Below, in pieces: positions 10,036-20,345 of a DNA stretch of 64,000 nt. Under the pieces are notes generated by a model, which ran no database searches, was not told where the DNA came from, and was given only the letters and a program-made list of their open reading frames with translations. A program made the translations under genes and the position numbers. The first letter of the stretch is position 1, and each line of letters starts with the position of its first letter. Source of the DNA: Symsagittifera roscoffensis (taxonomy: Eukaryota; Xenacoelomorpha; Acoela; Convolutidae); assembly GCF_963678635.1 (NCBI RefSeq), contig NC_087068.1, positions 47,323,785 through 47,387,784 on the forward strand, in the 5' to 3' direction.

Positions 10036-10544
10036 TTGAGGCGAGAAGGATGTCAAGTTGCCAAACAACTACTACTCAAAAAGCGTCTCCAAAAAGATCC
10101 TGACCTGAAAAAATTTATGTTAAAACTATTCAGGACGATTTGGAAAACGAATATCTCTGTGATATTGAATACAATGAGTTGGTTAACCCGAATAAACCTG
10201 GAAAGGTTAGGCGAGTTTTAAACGGTGCTTCAAAGTTCCATAGCGTATCCTTGAACCAGTCACTTTTGCCGAACTTGTTGAGATTGCTCCTCCGGTTGAG
10301 ACAGCATAAGTTTGCATTATCGGCAGACATTGAAGGGATGTTCCTTCAAGTAGGGGTCATTCCAGCTGACCAGCCGTCGTTGCGTTTTTTGTGGCGTGAG
10401 GACCCCACAAGTGAGGTAACCGTTTTTCAGTACACTCTTCGCATTTTCGGCGCTCGTAACTCCCCCACTTGTGCAAATTTTGCGCTCCAACAAACCGCGA
10501 GATATAATTACGCCAGTTTCAAGTTTCTTCATCTGCTGTCCTAG
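10036..10544 (+). pseudogene. BEL1 reverse transcriptase, fingers and palm
   Basis: Two adjacent frames (10036-10221 and 10140-10544) carry the BEL/Pao RT pattern: NPNKPGKVRRVLNGASKF, LSADIEGMFLQVGVIPADQP, then FLWREDPTSEVTVFQYTL and FGARNSPTCANFALQQTA. This is the palm with the first catalytic aspartate (SADIEGMF). The catalytic YVDD box further on has been altered (about 10690). A tandem duplication follows directly. Confidence 0.8.
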
Positions 10545-10765
10545 TTATTTTTTGTTTAAATGATTCCTTGGGTTCTATCGCTGATCCAAATGAAGCTCTA
10601 AACCTGAGCAAAAATTTGTCAAGAGATAATTCCGCGAGTGATAATTACGCAAGTTTCCAGCTGCTTCATCTCCTAGCCAAGATAACTTTTGTTTGGATGG
10701 TTTCTTAGGTTCTATCGCTGATCCGAATGAAGCACTAAACCTGAGCAAAATACTTCTAAGTCTGT
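10497..10765 (+). repeat. Tandem duplication across the BEL1 RT active site
   Basis: A block of about 135 bp is present twice (about 10500-10615 and 10640-10755). Both copies contain TAATTACG, TTCATCT and TTCTATCGCTGATCC followed by AATGAAGC. It duplicates the region just before and at the YVDD motif, and both copies have stops. Confidence 0.7.
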
Positions 10766-11196
10766 TGAGTCTAGGAGGTTTTAGCTTAACCAAATTTGTC
10801 GGCAATGTTCCAGATTTAGCAGAAAAAATAAATCCAGAGAACAGCAAGATTGACACTGTAAAAGAAATAAATCTAAACGACACTGCAACGTACGTATTAG
10901 GTATAAAGTGGGATAATAAAACTGATACCTTAAACGTTAGTCGTGGCGTGAACAAAGATTTAACAAAAACCGCTTACGCACCGCACCGTCTTAATTTACG
11001 TCTCGTTGGTTATCGACCCAATCGGTTTAGTCGCACCGTACACCGTTCGTGCCCGGCTTTTACTGAAGGATATTTGGCGTATTGGGATGAACTATTATCA
11101 GGTGAATTTCAAGAAAAGTTCATAAATTGGCATATTGGTTTATCAAAACTTGGCCGACTAACAATTTCTTGCTGTTTCTTCGACACCCCCAATTGA
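10693..11196 (+). pseudogene. BEL1 RT thumb and connection
   Basis: The 167-residue frame begins at the degraded active site (DGFLGSIADPNEALNLSKIL) and runs through SLLSLGGFSLTKFVGNVPDL and TYVLGIKWDNKTDTLNVS. This order matches BEL/Pao RT downstream of YVDD. The second catalytic aspartates are not intact in this frame. The end is frameshifted relative to the RNase H that follows. Confidence 0.75.
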
Positions 11197-11199
11197 TCA

Positions 11200-11470
11200 A
11201 ATAGAATTGCATATGTTTGGTGACAGCTCTCGGTTGGTTTCCTTGGCGGTCGCTCCGTCGTCACGAATGAAGCCAAAATTGCTTTTGTTTTCGGAAAAGC
11301 GAGATTAGCACCAATGAAATCTATTTCAATCCCTAAGCTTGAATTGCAAGCAGCGTTACTGGCGAGCCGTCTGAGACTTGAAATCAAGAAATCGTTAAAA
11401 ATAAAAATCGAAAGATCATACATGTGGACACCAGCAGTCGACTCAAAGGACCTTCTTTTGAATTGAATGA
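11200..11470 (+). pseudogene. BEL1 RNase H
   Basis: Remnants in changing frames read ELHMFGDSS (first catalytic Asp), then a lysine-rich LELQAALL/ASRLRLEIKKSLKIKI stretch and WT-D after it. These are the RNase H signatures of BEL/Pao elements. No single frame is open over more than about 60 codons. Confidence 0.6.
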
Positions 11471-11559
11471 AGGTATTGAAAAAGCTGCATATTTCTGTTG
11501 CATATCAAAAAGCACCGATCCAGTTTTGTCTAGAAAAATTTTAGTTCTTTTCCGAAAAC

Positions 11560-12167
11560 TCAAAAAATCGCCGCATTCATGCTGAGGTTATCACCTCATC
11601 ACCGTCATAATTGCAAAACCCGTTCGATTAACAAACCATCCGAATTAGAATTAGCAAAAAAAATCTATTGGTTCTGGCTCAGTCAGATTCGTTCCTCGTC
11701 GAAGTCAACGCACTTCACGAAAAACGGTCCCTTAAGAAGTCTAGCCGAACAGCTTTTTTTCGCTGTTCATCGGTCCCGGTGGTCTAGTCTGTTCCACTGG
11801 CCGTATTCGCCGTCTCGCTGATGTTGAATTTAACGTTAAGCATCCCATCATTTTAGATAGCCGACATATACTCGTGATGATGCTTTTAACATTCATTCAC
11901 CAAAAGAATCATCTGCATGTATTGATTTCCTGTGTGCTGTTATACAATTAGAGTACGTTGTGTTTGGGCTCCGTACTGCTCTCCGTTCAATAGATCACCA
12001 TTGTGTGTTATGCCGAAAACGAAAAGCTAAGATAATTACCCCAATGATGGCTGACCTTCCGCGACTGGGTTACCGACAACCGCCATTCGCAAACTGCGGA
12101 GTAGGTTACTTCGGCCCGTTCCATGTAACGATTCGACAAAGCTCAGAGAAACGCTTGGGCTTCTAAT
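11560..12167 (+). pseudogene. BEL1 integrase, truncated by E1
   Basis: Fragments in several frames give the zinc-binding part (KHPIILDSRHI, then TFIHQKNHLH), LRTALRSIDHHCVLCRKRKA, and the start of the catalytic core (GYRQPPFANCGVGYFGPFHV followed by an RQSSEKRLGF stretch). E1 begins at 12168. The rest of the core, including the second Asp and the Glu, is absent; the far C-terminal domain resumes at 35690. Confidence 0.8.
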
Positions 12168-12711
12168 TCATCCTAGCAAAATGAATTCAGATGTTAATTA
12201 AATTCAAATCAGGACATGACAGGGAAGCTAAAAGTTTATATAAGTCGATAAAAGTTTCAGTCCCGAGACCCCTCCGGATTCTTGAATCCGGGTAAATAAG
12301 GCCCTTATTTTCTTTCCGGAAGGCTGGTTTTCCACCCTTCATAGTTGTTCGCAACGGCCTTGCAACTATTGTAGCGACACAATAGTTGCAACTCAGAACG
12401 GTCTCTGCTATTCCTGCAATCTGCTGTTGTTTCTCAATCACGATTTCCGTTGTTATCGTCAGCGCTACTAATGTTGTTGTGTTTTCCTTCGACTTTCTGC
12501 CAAAATGGCCGTTTCTGACGTTTCTCAGAAATATGACGTCATAATTCGAATTTTTAAAATTTCAAAACACCAAAATATTCTAGCCCTCACCGTTTGGCCA
12601 ATCGTTCCAATAACGATTTTATTCCTTCAAAATCGCCAATTCGGAAGGTTCACTGCTAAAATTTCAAATATGCTGAATCTGCATTTTGATCCATTCTGGT
12701 CAAATGTCACA
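12168..12711 (-). repeat. E1 3' LTR (left copy)
   Basis: It aligns over its full length with 35109-35648. On the - strand it starts TGTGACATTTG at 12711. A TATA-like TTATATAAAC lies at about 12236-12245, some 470 bases into the LTR, so a transcript start about 30 bases later would leave a short R-U5. The 84-codon ORF inside it is present in both LTRs and is probably fortuitous. Confidence 0.92.
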
Positions 12712-12728
12712 TACTCCCCGGACAGTCC
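12712..12728 (-). promoter_or_regulatory. E1 polypurine tract (candidate)
   Basis: On the - strand GTCCGGGGAGTATG directly precedes the TG of the 3' LTR, the position at which plus-strand DNA synthesis is primed in LTR elements. The G-rich 10-mer GTCCGGGGAG also occurs inside the coding region. Confidence 0.6.
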
Positions 12729-13527
12729 GATCAATGTCCTCATTGAATCTCGCAATGTTCGTAAAATAGGTACAGTGTCATCGAACAGAATTTACAAAAT
12801 GCACGAAATTACTTTTATCCACGTCATATCGACTTACTGCAGAATATAAATGGCATCATACTAAATCACTATAGCCTTCAAATTCTTTCATTAATCTGCA
12901 CATTGAGGATATGACCTAAGATAAAAACATATTTTCCGATTTCCAATGTCAATGTCCTGATTAAAACTTTTTCTCCTAGATTTAAAAGATGTTGGTTTGC
13001 AGGACGGTCCTGCCAACCAACAAGCTAAAATTATCCTACTATGCTTCTTCCCTTCGGAAATCTTGCTTGTTATTGTCCTGAATACTAAAACTAAGAAACT
13101 TTGTGGTTAGAAAGAACAATGAAACAATCTCCCTCTTCGAGAGATTACCCAAGCCTTTCATGTCACCACAAAGTGATCAGTTCTCCTAGCTGATTAAAAA
13201 CAATCATGCAGGCTGGAATATTTAAAAATATTTCAATATAATCCTTCACTCAAGCCTTTCTAAATAAATAGTAATAATTGTCTCTAAAGCCACTCAAAAA
13301 CTCAACTAAATGTTTCAGTTTTCAATTACAACTTGGTTGCTTGGTTTCTCACTTGAGTTTTTTCACACACATAAAATTTTTCTGAGATTTAACTTTTTCT
13401 TCATCGCTCCTTTGTTTTCTTCTTTTTTCGTCGCTTAGAAGTTCTAAAACTTCTAAATTCTTCTAATTTCGTCTCTTTTTGCATCTCGTTTTTCGGCCAT
13501 TCGTCAATGTTCCATCTCTTCCTCCTG
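12729..13527 (-). other. E1 3' untranslated region with two strong hairpins
   Basis: No open frame. 12991-13021 is a 14-bp stem with one mismatch and a 3-base loop (CGG). 13435-13456 is a perfect 9-bp stem (TTAGAAGTT / AACTTCTAA) with a 4-base loop. The remainder is AT-rich. Confidence 0.6.
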
Positions 13528-14514
13528 TTATACTGACTCCGCACTTTCAGTTTCTGTTTCCTGCAACACATCGTTAGCTATCCTGATGCTGTTGGAAGCC
13601 GTCCTCCAACACTTCTGCTCTTCTACCCTCTGTTTGCAACAAGGTAGGGGATCCACGTTAGATTCTCTGTTCCTGCAGAAGCTGTTGTGGAGACACAACG
13701 TCACATTTCTCTCCAAATCTTCCTTCAACATCTCTGTCTTCTCCTTTCCACTACGTTCACTTGTCCTGGAAATTCTTTTCACAGCGGTGGTCACTGCATT
13801 CCGATGAGTCACGAGAGCTCGGTTGAAAGCTCCTGCTCCAATGACCAGCTGATATTCACTGTACACTCTGCCGTGCTTCGACATATGCCTCTTAGCGTAT
13901 TCGTACAACCATGCAGTCATGTTAGCTCTGAACCATGGCATCAATCGTTTTCTTGCCCATATCTTCTTCACTTCCATCGGAATGTTTAGAATTTTGCACA
14001 TTGTCTCAAAAAGATCTAAACCTTTTAGACAATCTAATTTCCGCAACTGTTCTCTCGTCGGCGCCTCCTGTCTATTGTTTTCTTTCACATGAGCTTCCAG
14101 CCATCGTATCGCCATCATAACTCCCACCATCACTATTGTTATGGAGTGTGATGAGTCTGGTAAACCCATGGAGAGCAGCTCTCCAGAGTCCCAGATCAAC
14201 ATCAGATTACTACGCTTGGGATACCACCAGGTCTGCAGCAAGCAGTGGCAGGGAAACTCGTCATGTGTCAACATGAGGCTCCTCCAATTACGTTTTCCCG
14301 AAGCTTCCAGTAATGGTTCCACTTCCATCATCATTCGGTGGACTTCATCATTCTCGTCTACTGTATTGTAATCTGTGAGAGTTGATCCTCTCTGTTTCTG
14401 TCTCTCAAAGTCACTGAAGTTACCGCTCACGTATCCCATGAACTTCTTTCCTAGTATTGATTCCAACTCTTCCTTGGTTCTCTCTGGAACTGCTGAGAAC
14501 ATCTTACATAGCAA
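13528..14514 (-). pseudogene. E1 accessory coding region, last segment (unknown)
   Basis: A 328-codon open frame, the last before the E1 3' untranslated region. Its start overlaps the end of the preceding frame (14504-15001) and is displaced by a frameshift, so it is a continuation rather than a separate gene. The sequence is charged and looks globular: tryptophan-rich near residues 90-115 (LLQTWWYPKR), a hydrophobic stretch ITIVMVGVMMAIRWLEAHV, then a basic C-terminal third with several cysteines. I recognise no family. Confidence 0.5.
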
Positions 14515-15001
14515 CTCGTAAGATTTCGGACATTCTCGCCATTCTCACACACTTCGGCACTGAGAAGGCTTGATCCACGATCGTTCTCGTACTCTTTACA
14601 TCCACGGCTACGAAATGTACCGGGTATCTGCTCTTGCACATTGGAGCCAATGTCGAACCCACCAAATATCGTGCTCCCGATGGTCTACAATAAGTCTCAC
14701 TGTATCTGATGTTCATTTCCGTCTCAATCGTTTCCCTCCATTTTCCTATGTACTTCTGCTCAGTCTGCAGAACCCCTGGGAATACTTCTACACTGATGGC
14801 TGTCACCATCTCATGTTTCTGTTCTAGATTCAATAGTGACTCTAAAGAACGAAACATGCTGTAGAATCCTAGTGCAGTCACAAGATTCACCTCGGTTCCT
14901 CCATGACAATCCGCTATCAGTTCCGTTTCCGTTCTTGCTTTCATCACTACAATTCCAAACAATACCGTCAATTGCTTGTGTTGTTTCTCTAGGGTCTTCA
15001 C
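14504..15001 (-). pseudogene. E1 accessory coding region, segment 6 (unknown)
   Basis: A 165-codon frame with globular character (TETELIADCHGGTEVNLVTA, ETEMNIRYSETYCRPSGARY, SRYPVHFVAVDV). It overlaps the next frame by 11 bases with a frameshift at about 14505 and is separated from 15086-15478 by a short broken stretch. It resembles neither a retroelement enzyme nor an envelope protein. No function assigned. Confidence 0.45.
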
Positions 15002-15085
15002 ACAGTCCAGACCTCCACAAACGTGACCCTCCAGTCCACAGACTTCCGCCAGACAGCTACCAGGTTTGACCCACTCTTCTGGTCC

Positions 15086-15478
15086 CTAGCCAGGCAACTC
15101 CACTTTATCTTCTCCGTTGCTCCTAGAGGCCGTTATCATCACATTATATATGATGTTAAGGTCACGCAGGTTACAGTCTGCATTCAGTTCCCTCTGCACG
15201 TCTTGTGTCGCCCGTAATATCGAGTCAGCGTTGGGACTAGGACACCATGATGGCCTCATCAATTCCCACACTGCCATCAAGCTCGTTCTCAGTAATTCAT
15301 CTGAGAATCCCAACCCAAACTCCACTCTTTTGTCGGATTTTGGTACGGAAGGTGCAGTCACCTCTTCTTCCAAGACCAGTCCCAATTTGGCCTGCGGATT
15401 ATTAACGCTCTTAATCGTTACAATTCTCGACGTCCAGAATCTTAGTAACACTGCCTGTTCGTAAGCGTATGTCTTCAC
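15086..15478 (-). pseudogene. E1 accessory coding region, segment 5 (unknown)
   Basis: A 130-codon frame (SDKRVEFGLGFSDELLRTSL, RATQDVQRELNADCNLRDLN). It overlaps the end of the 15411-16514 frame, so a frameshift at about 15411-15478 splits what was one protein. No family recognised. Confidence 0.45.
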
Positions 15479-16514
15479 TCAGAAAAGGGTTGTACGCTAT
15501 CCCTATGAATCCGGATATGTAGCTGTACGACTTCTTCTTGATCGGTCCACAGTATTCACTGGATTTCGGCAGTGCCCCCATAAATTCTTTAGTGAGTCTC
15601 AGCTCCTTGTTTGAAAATCTCCTGATTTCATCTATCTTTCTCATGGGCTCTAACTCCTCGGGTTCTTTCATATTCATCCTCATCGGTTTGCTTTGCTGCA
15701 TATCTAGCAGTGCTAGCAAAAGTAAGGTTTTCACTCGCTCATCGCCTTTCCTCAGCATCTTAACACAAGTGTTCAATGCAGGTACTGAAATCTGCTCTAT
15801 CATGAATCGAATGAAACAGAGAGCGTCTCTCCGCTTCGCACACGCTACTGCTGCTCCCTCTTGGACTATCAGATCCCTCAGGTTCGTCATAAGGGAAACC
15901 TTCTCTTCTTTTGACCTCTTCCTTTCTTCTAAATCATACTCTTTGCGAGTTAGTCCCATCATGCACCAGGCAAACCTCAGTTGTAACTCTGTTCTTACGT
16001 AAGGTACTGCCACGAGAGCGTGTATTCTTGGCGTAGTCCTCATCTCTTCTTCGAAGTACCTTAATACCACTGCTTTCCATGGAAGGCTCACCAACTGCTC
16101 CATCGTTTCTGCCTGTATCTCAGACGACGCTAAAGTAACGTACGCCTTCTGCTTGAGGGTGGTGCCTTGCAACATTGTCTCCAGATAACCCTCCATGGCA
16201 CTCTTGTCTTCCAGAGCCATCACGTACCCTCTAGCCGAGTTTCGGTACTCCAACATTTCCATGTATCCACCGGCCTGTTCATCTATCGACACAGCCTCCG
16301 ATACTGTCAGTCGGTTATACTCCACTAGTACTAGTTGTCCTGCGACATTTCCCTTTCCATGATTCATGGGAGATGGCTTAAAGTCTTTCATTTTGCTCTC
16401 TCCACATTGACTGAGTATTTCCATTTCTAAGGTTGCTCCAGTCAGAGTGCGGTCACTCCTTTTGGATTTATAACCTGTTGACTTTATTCCCGCCATGAGA
16501 ATGGGTGGCACCAT
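15411..16514 (-). pseudogene. E1 accessory coding region, segment 4 (unknown)
   Basis: A 367-codon open frame, rich in charged helices: LEERKRSKEEKVSLMTNLRD, an alanine/cysteine patch VQEGAAVACAKRRDALCF, and MKEPEELEPMRKIDEIRRFS. No membrane segment and no catalytic motif I can name. Roughly 150 broken bases separate it from the 16674-18146 frame. Confidence 0.5.
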
Positions 16515-16673
16515 CGCTCAACATTTTATCTGTGCCAGGCAATTGATAATCACCTTGTCCCAAATCCATGACCTCTTCGACTCGTTTCCTTTTCGCTGAA
16601 ATAACAACTTCATCTTCATCGCATTGATCTTATCAATCACCAATTTTGATCGCATCGTCCCTCTCCTGGTTCT

Positions 16674-18146
16674 TTACAGATACACCACCTCTCCTTTATC
16701 GTCCTGCGGTGTCATCTTGATGGGAGAATTCCCTTCACTTTCATCAGTGGCCGAGTCGATCAACAACTCACTCAGTCTCCCTTCACACTCATCAAGCTTG
16801 TCAAGGACTTCCCTCATCAAGGGCTCGGTCGTCTCTAACGTATCCGCGTTATTCTCAAGATCACTGAAGATATTGAAATCCAGGCTGGACACTCCTCCTG
16901 TCGATGCCCTGTCGTCTTCCCCACCAGCGTGACTTGCATCTTGTTGCATGGGTTCTTCGGTCTGACGGCTTCCTCGCTGTCCGCCATCTCCTTCTGACCT
17001 ATCTCTGTTTGAGCTCAAGGGTACTTGTTCATCATTATCGGCTCCTTCCGGAAATCTCGGTATGATCAATGTACCGGCCGATCCGTCTTCCTCTTCCCCA
17101 TGGACCACTTTGATTTCCTCGCAGCCGAAGGGCGCTAGGAAAGTTCTCGTTCGCAGCGTTCCTGCTACCGTCAACTCCGGTTTTACACTAGTCAGGATCA
17201 AGGAGGCCTCAGGCAGTTCGGTCCTGCCTCTCATTTTCATAGGCGCCAAGCCTAATCCCGCCCATTCTTCATCAAATCTTCCAGGCTTGGGAGTCGCGGC
17301 GTTGCTTATTCGCCTTCTCGTCGCTTGATCCGTATAGGCAAACCGTGTATACTGTAATACAGCGGCATTTCTTCCCACAAAGTATGTGTCCATCGTTGCT
17401 ACGAAAATCCCTACTCTCCTTTCATTGGTTTCGAATGCTCTCAACCTAGGAGTTTGTACCGCGGCGACTGCTCCGAGTAACATCCTTCTTATCAGAGGGA
17501 ATTCAGGGATTGCCTCCGGCAGCTTCTCGTAATCACCCCAGTCCTTCGTTTCTTCTCTCACTTTATGATATGCTGCAGTGAGACGAGGCACTCTGGTCAT
17601 TTCACCATTCGTTTTATCATAGGGTCTCAGATTCCAAAGCTTCGGAAACACTTCGAGGTGTCCTCTTTCTACTTCTCCCATGCGATCACGGAAGTGATCG
17701 TCAAAACTGATGACTGTCATCTCTGGCTCCGATATTTTTGCAAATAACAGATCTTCACTCATGAGCTCCCGCAATGTGTGCTGCTCACACCAGTTCAGTG
17801 TACTACCGTCCACTGCTGATATGAGGTTCAGGTGCAGCACCGACCTCCTATACGCCTTCACTTTAACGTCAGGGAACGCAAACGTGACTGCTGGTCCATA
17901 GATCACTGTCACGAACTCCGTGACTCCTCTGATCAGCGCCAAGGGATCGGTTCTCATAGCCAAGCTCAGATCGGTTAACAGGGGCATGCCCCCATCATGT
18001 CGTCTAACATCTTCTTCTCTTTCAATAGTCTCGTCTTCTCCCGTTCCAAAGCGATTTTGTTGTAAGAGATATTGGATAAGAGTGTGTCTCAGGTCTCTTA
18101 TCTTATTCCACGAGTCCGTGGATTTGTTCATGTCTAAGTTCCTCAC
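16674..18146 (-). pseudogene. E1 accessory coding region, segment 3 (unknown, 490 codons)
   Basis: This is the longest unknown frame of E1. Residues 1-330 look like folded protein (LALIRGVTEFVTVIYGPAVT, HLNLISAVDGSTLNWCEQHT). Residues 370-470 are acidic, Ser/Gly/Gln-rich and probably disordered. It overlaps the 18103-18426 frame in another phase, where a short CT-rich repeat at about 18145-18160 (antisense GAGAGAGAGAG) is a likely slippage site for the frameshift. No homologous family could be named from the sequence. Confidence 0.55.
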
Positions 18147-18426
18147 TCTCTCTCTCTCTCATCTGCTCTGGACAACGTGTCAATTTCATTAGTCCTCCCA
18201 AGTTTCCGTGGGTAATCGCAATCAATGTCAGAAGTCCATCTAACCGCAGGTTCTGGATTCCTTCGGTGAGCAGCAACGCCGGTCCTTTCACGAAGCTCTC
18301 TGCTCCAAATGTCACGAACAAGGCTATTAGTTCCACTATTGACACTTCCACTACTGCTTGGAGGAATTCTTTTATCAAGTAATGCGAGACTTTCGGGTAG
18401 ATTTTGCCAAGAAGGACGCGGTCCAT
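18103..18426 (-). pseudogene. E1 accessory coding region, segment 2b (unknown)
   Basis: A 107-codon frame with a hydrophobic helical centre (VVEVSIVELIALFVTFGAES, LDGLLTLIAITHGNLGGLMK). It connects the 18375-18773 frame (frameshift at about 18375-18426) to the 490-codon frame. It is part of one long ancestral protein. Confidence 0.45.
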
Positions 18427-18773
18427 CCGGCTCCCAACCCTTCCAGCATGCTGTCTGTCCGTTCAAAGCCCTCCTGTCCCTTCACTTCCTGGGTCCAGAA
18501 GGTTTTCAGAGTAATCAGACTCATTCTGTTCACAAATTCAGCGGTCTTTTCTCCGGCATTTTCCGCCAGGCTCACCTCCTTCAACAAGTAGGCATGGATC
18601 TTTGTGATCATCACAGAGCCTTGCTCAAAAGCATCTGCACCCAATGCCGCTACTCTAGGATTCAGGTGTAGCCACTGGTTGGCTTCCGGCTTGGTTCTCA
18701 AAACCATCGCCTCCAAATGAGCTCTCGTCTCTAGTGAATTTTTCCTTCTCGTGTTTTCACCTCTCACTTCCAT
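18375..18773 (-). pseudogene. E1 accessory coding region, segment 2a (unknown)
   Basis: A 132-codon frame in phase with the 18786-19616 frame: only a TGA at 18786-18788 and four codons separate them, so the two were continuous. The sequence is helical and charged (LEAMVLRTKPEANQWLHLNP). No catalytic signature. Confidence 0.45.
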
Positions 18774-18785
18774 TGCTCGGAACCA

Positions 18786-19616
18786 TCAGTCGTTGGACAT
18801 CGCCGCGATCACTCGATGGTCGTCGTCTATTCCCGGTTTCAGTTTGAGCTGTCGACTGAAATTGGACAGTTCCAACCCCAGCACCTCGTCCAACACTAAC
18901 ATGTGTAGCGCATGGTCCTTGAATCCTCTCATCGCGTTTGAGATAACTGACCACCTTGCAGGTAGTTCAGCCTTGAGTGGCCTCAGGTTCTCCATCTCTA
19001 TCATGCGATTCGGGGCTGATATGATCACATCATATTTTCTTTCCAAAAGCAAGGTCAAAATCGCATACACAAATTTCAGTCCATCCGAGAGATGTGCATA
19101 CCCCGGAGACAACGCGAATACTATTCTCGGTGTCACTTTGGTGAACGACCCCTCCTTCGTCGCATCCACCACTTCACCCATCGACTCAAGGATATCTTTT
19201 ATCGCTGGCCACACAGCATTATCAGCCGTTGTAGGATCTGTGAGTCTGCTCAGAAAACCTCTACTGTGTAGATGGTCATTGATGCCAGCAAACACGATCG
19301 TAATTGGGTTCATGTCCGTCTGCCTTTGTACCCCTATAGCCAGAGATACCGATTGCAGTAGGTCCAGGTCGACCGCTGCCAACATTATGACGTCCGGCCA
19401 AAACAGAGATTTGGAGGTGTACACGAACTCTGAATTCGCTACTATCATAATATTGGCCTTCCTCATTTCTGCTTTGTCATAGGCGGCGAAGATGGTCTCA
19501 TCTTTCTTTATCGCTTTCAATCCGCCGTATCTTTGGACATCACCATCTTGATTCACTAGTTTTGGGTATATTCTTTCTTTCACATGACCAGGTGGTGAGC
19601 TTTCTTGCCTGAACAT
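18786..19616 (-). pseudogene. E1 accessory coding region, segment 1: possible second SGNH-like fold
   Basis: A 276-codon frame that follows the SGNH protein in the same phase. At about residues 100-115 it has ITIVFAGINDHLHSRG, a G-x-N-D box like block III of SGNH/GDSL hydrolases, preceded by a hydrophobic strand (FWPDVIMLAAVDLDLL). I see no clear GDS box upstream and no D-x-x-H at the end, so a degenerate or non-catalytic SGNH-like fold is possible but unproven. Joined by in-frame TGA codons on both sides. Confidence 0.5.
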
Positions 19617-19628
19617 CTTCGCATGTTG

Positions 19629-20345
19629 TCAGATCGGCGCCCTTGTCACTAGAAATCTTCCAGGTCTCTCCTCTCGATTCCCTTCATCATGATTCAATCT
19701 CACATCTTGCAATGGTCTCGCGTTCACTGGTCCCATTGTGTTGTTAGAGGGCAGTCCCTCTAGGTCAGCAAATCTCAAGGCCGTCGTGGAGCTGAAATTT
19801 ATGCTAGCGGCTATCAACCAGTCTACACCGGTTATCGAGTACAATCTGCTGACGGATAGCGTCGCTCCATTCAGCATCCTTCTTGCATCTTCGATGAAGC
19901 TTACCCTTTGGAGATCCAGCTTCATTAGTTCGTCTTTGTATACATGCCAGGGAGACTGTATGGGTCTTGACCACATCAACGAGCCTCTGCACGGGCGTCT
20001 CTCCTCTCGACTGGTACTTGTCGTCTCCGATCTCGTGTCCGATCTAGACGTGCCGGCTGTCTCTTTGATTGGGTTGACAGGTCCTATTCTTCTCCTAGGA
20101 TGGATGGTCCTCCTCATCGGCGCTTCTCCCAATCGATCCTGTGCGTCTGTCCTTTGACCTGGTTCGCTGGAGCTCTGTTGTCTGTAGTTCGCGACGGCCG
20201 GGACCGTCCCCAAGCGTGTTTCCAGGCTAGGAGGCACAAAGGTAGTAATCACCGCGTCACTCGCTGTTCCTTCTTCCTTCAGCACTCCTGTGTCAAAGAG
20301 TTCCACCTCTAGTTCGTCCAACCGCTCTTGGAAGATTCGATTCAA
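19629..20345 (-). pseudogene. E1 accessory coding region, linker after the esterase
   Basis: A 238-codon frame that directly continues the SGNH frame; only a TAG at 20346-20348 lies between. It is Arg/Ser/Thr-rich and probably disordered around residues 60-120, then more ordered (WLIAASINFSSTTALRFADL). It ends at a TGA and resumes in phase at 19616. Confidence 0.5.

Noticed and set aside
12187-12441. 84-codon ORF found in both E1 LTRs (also 35128-35382)
   Set aside because: It lies wholly inside the LTR and spans the TATA-like box. Presence in both LTRs is expected from their identity, not from coding constraint.
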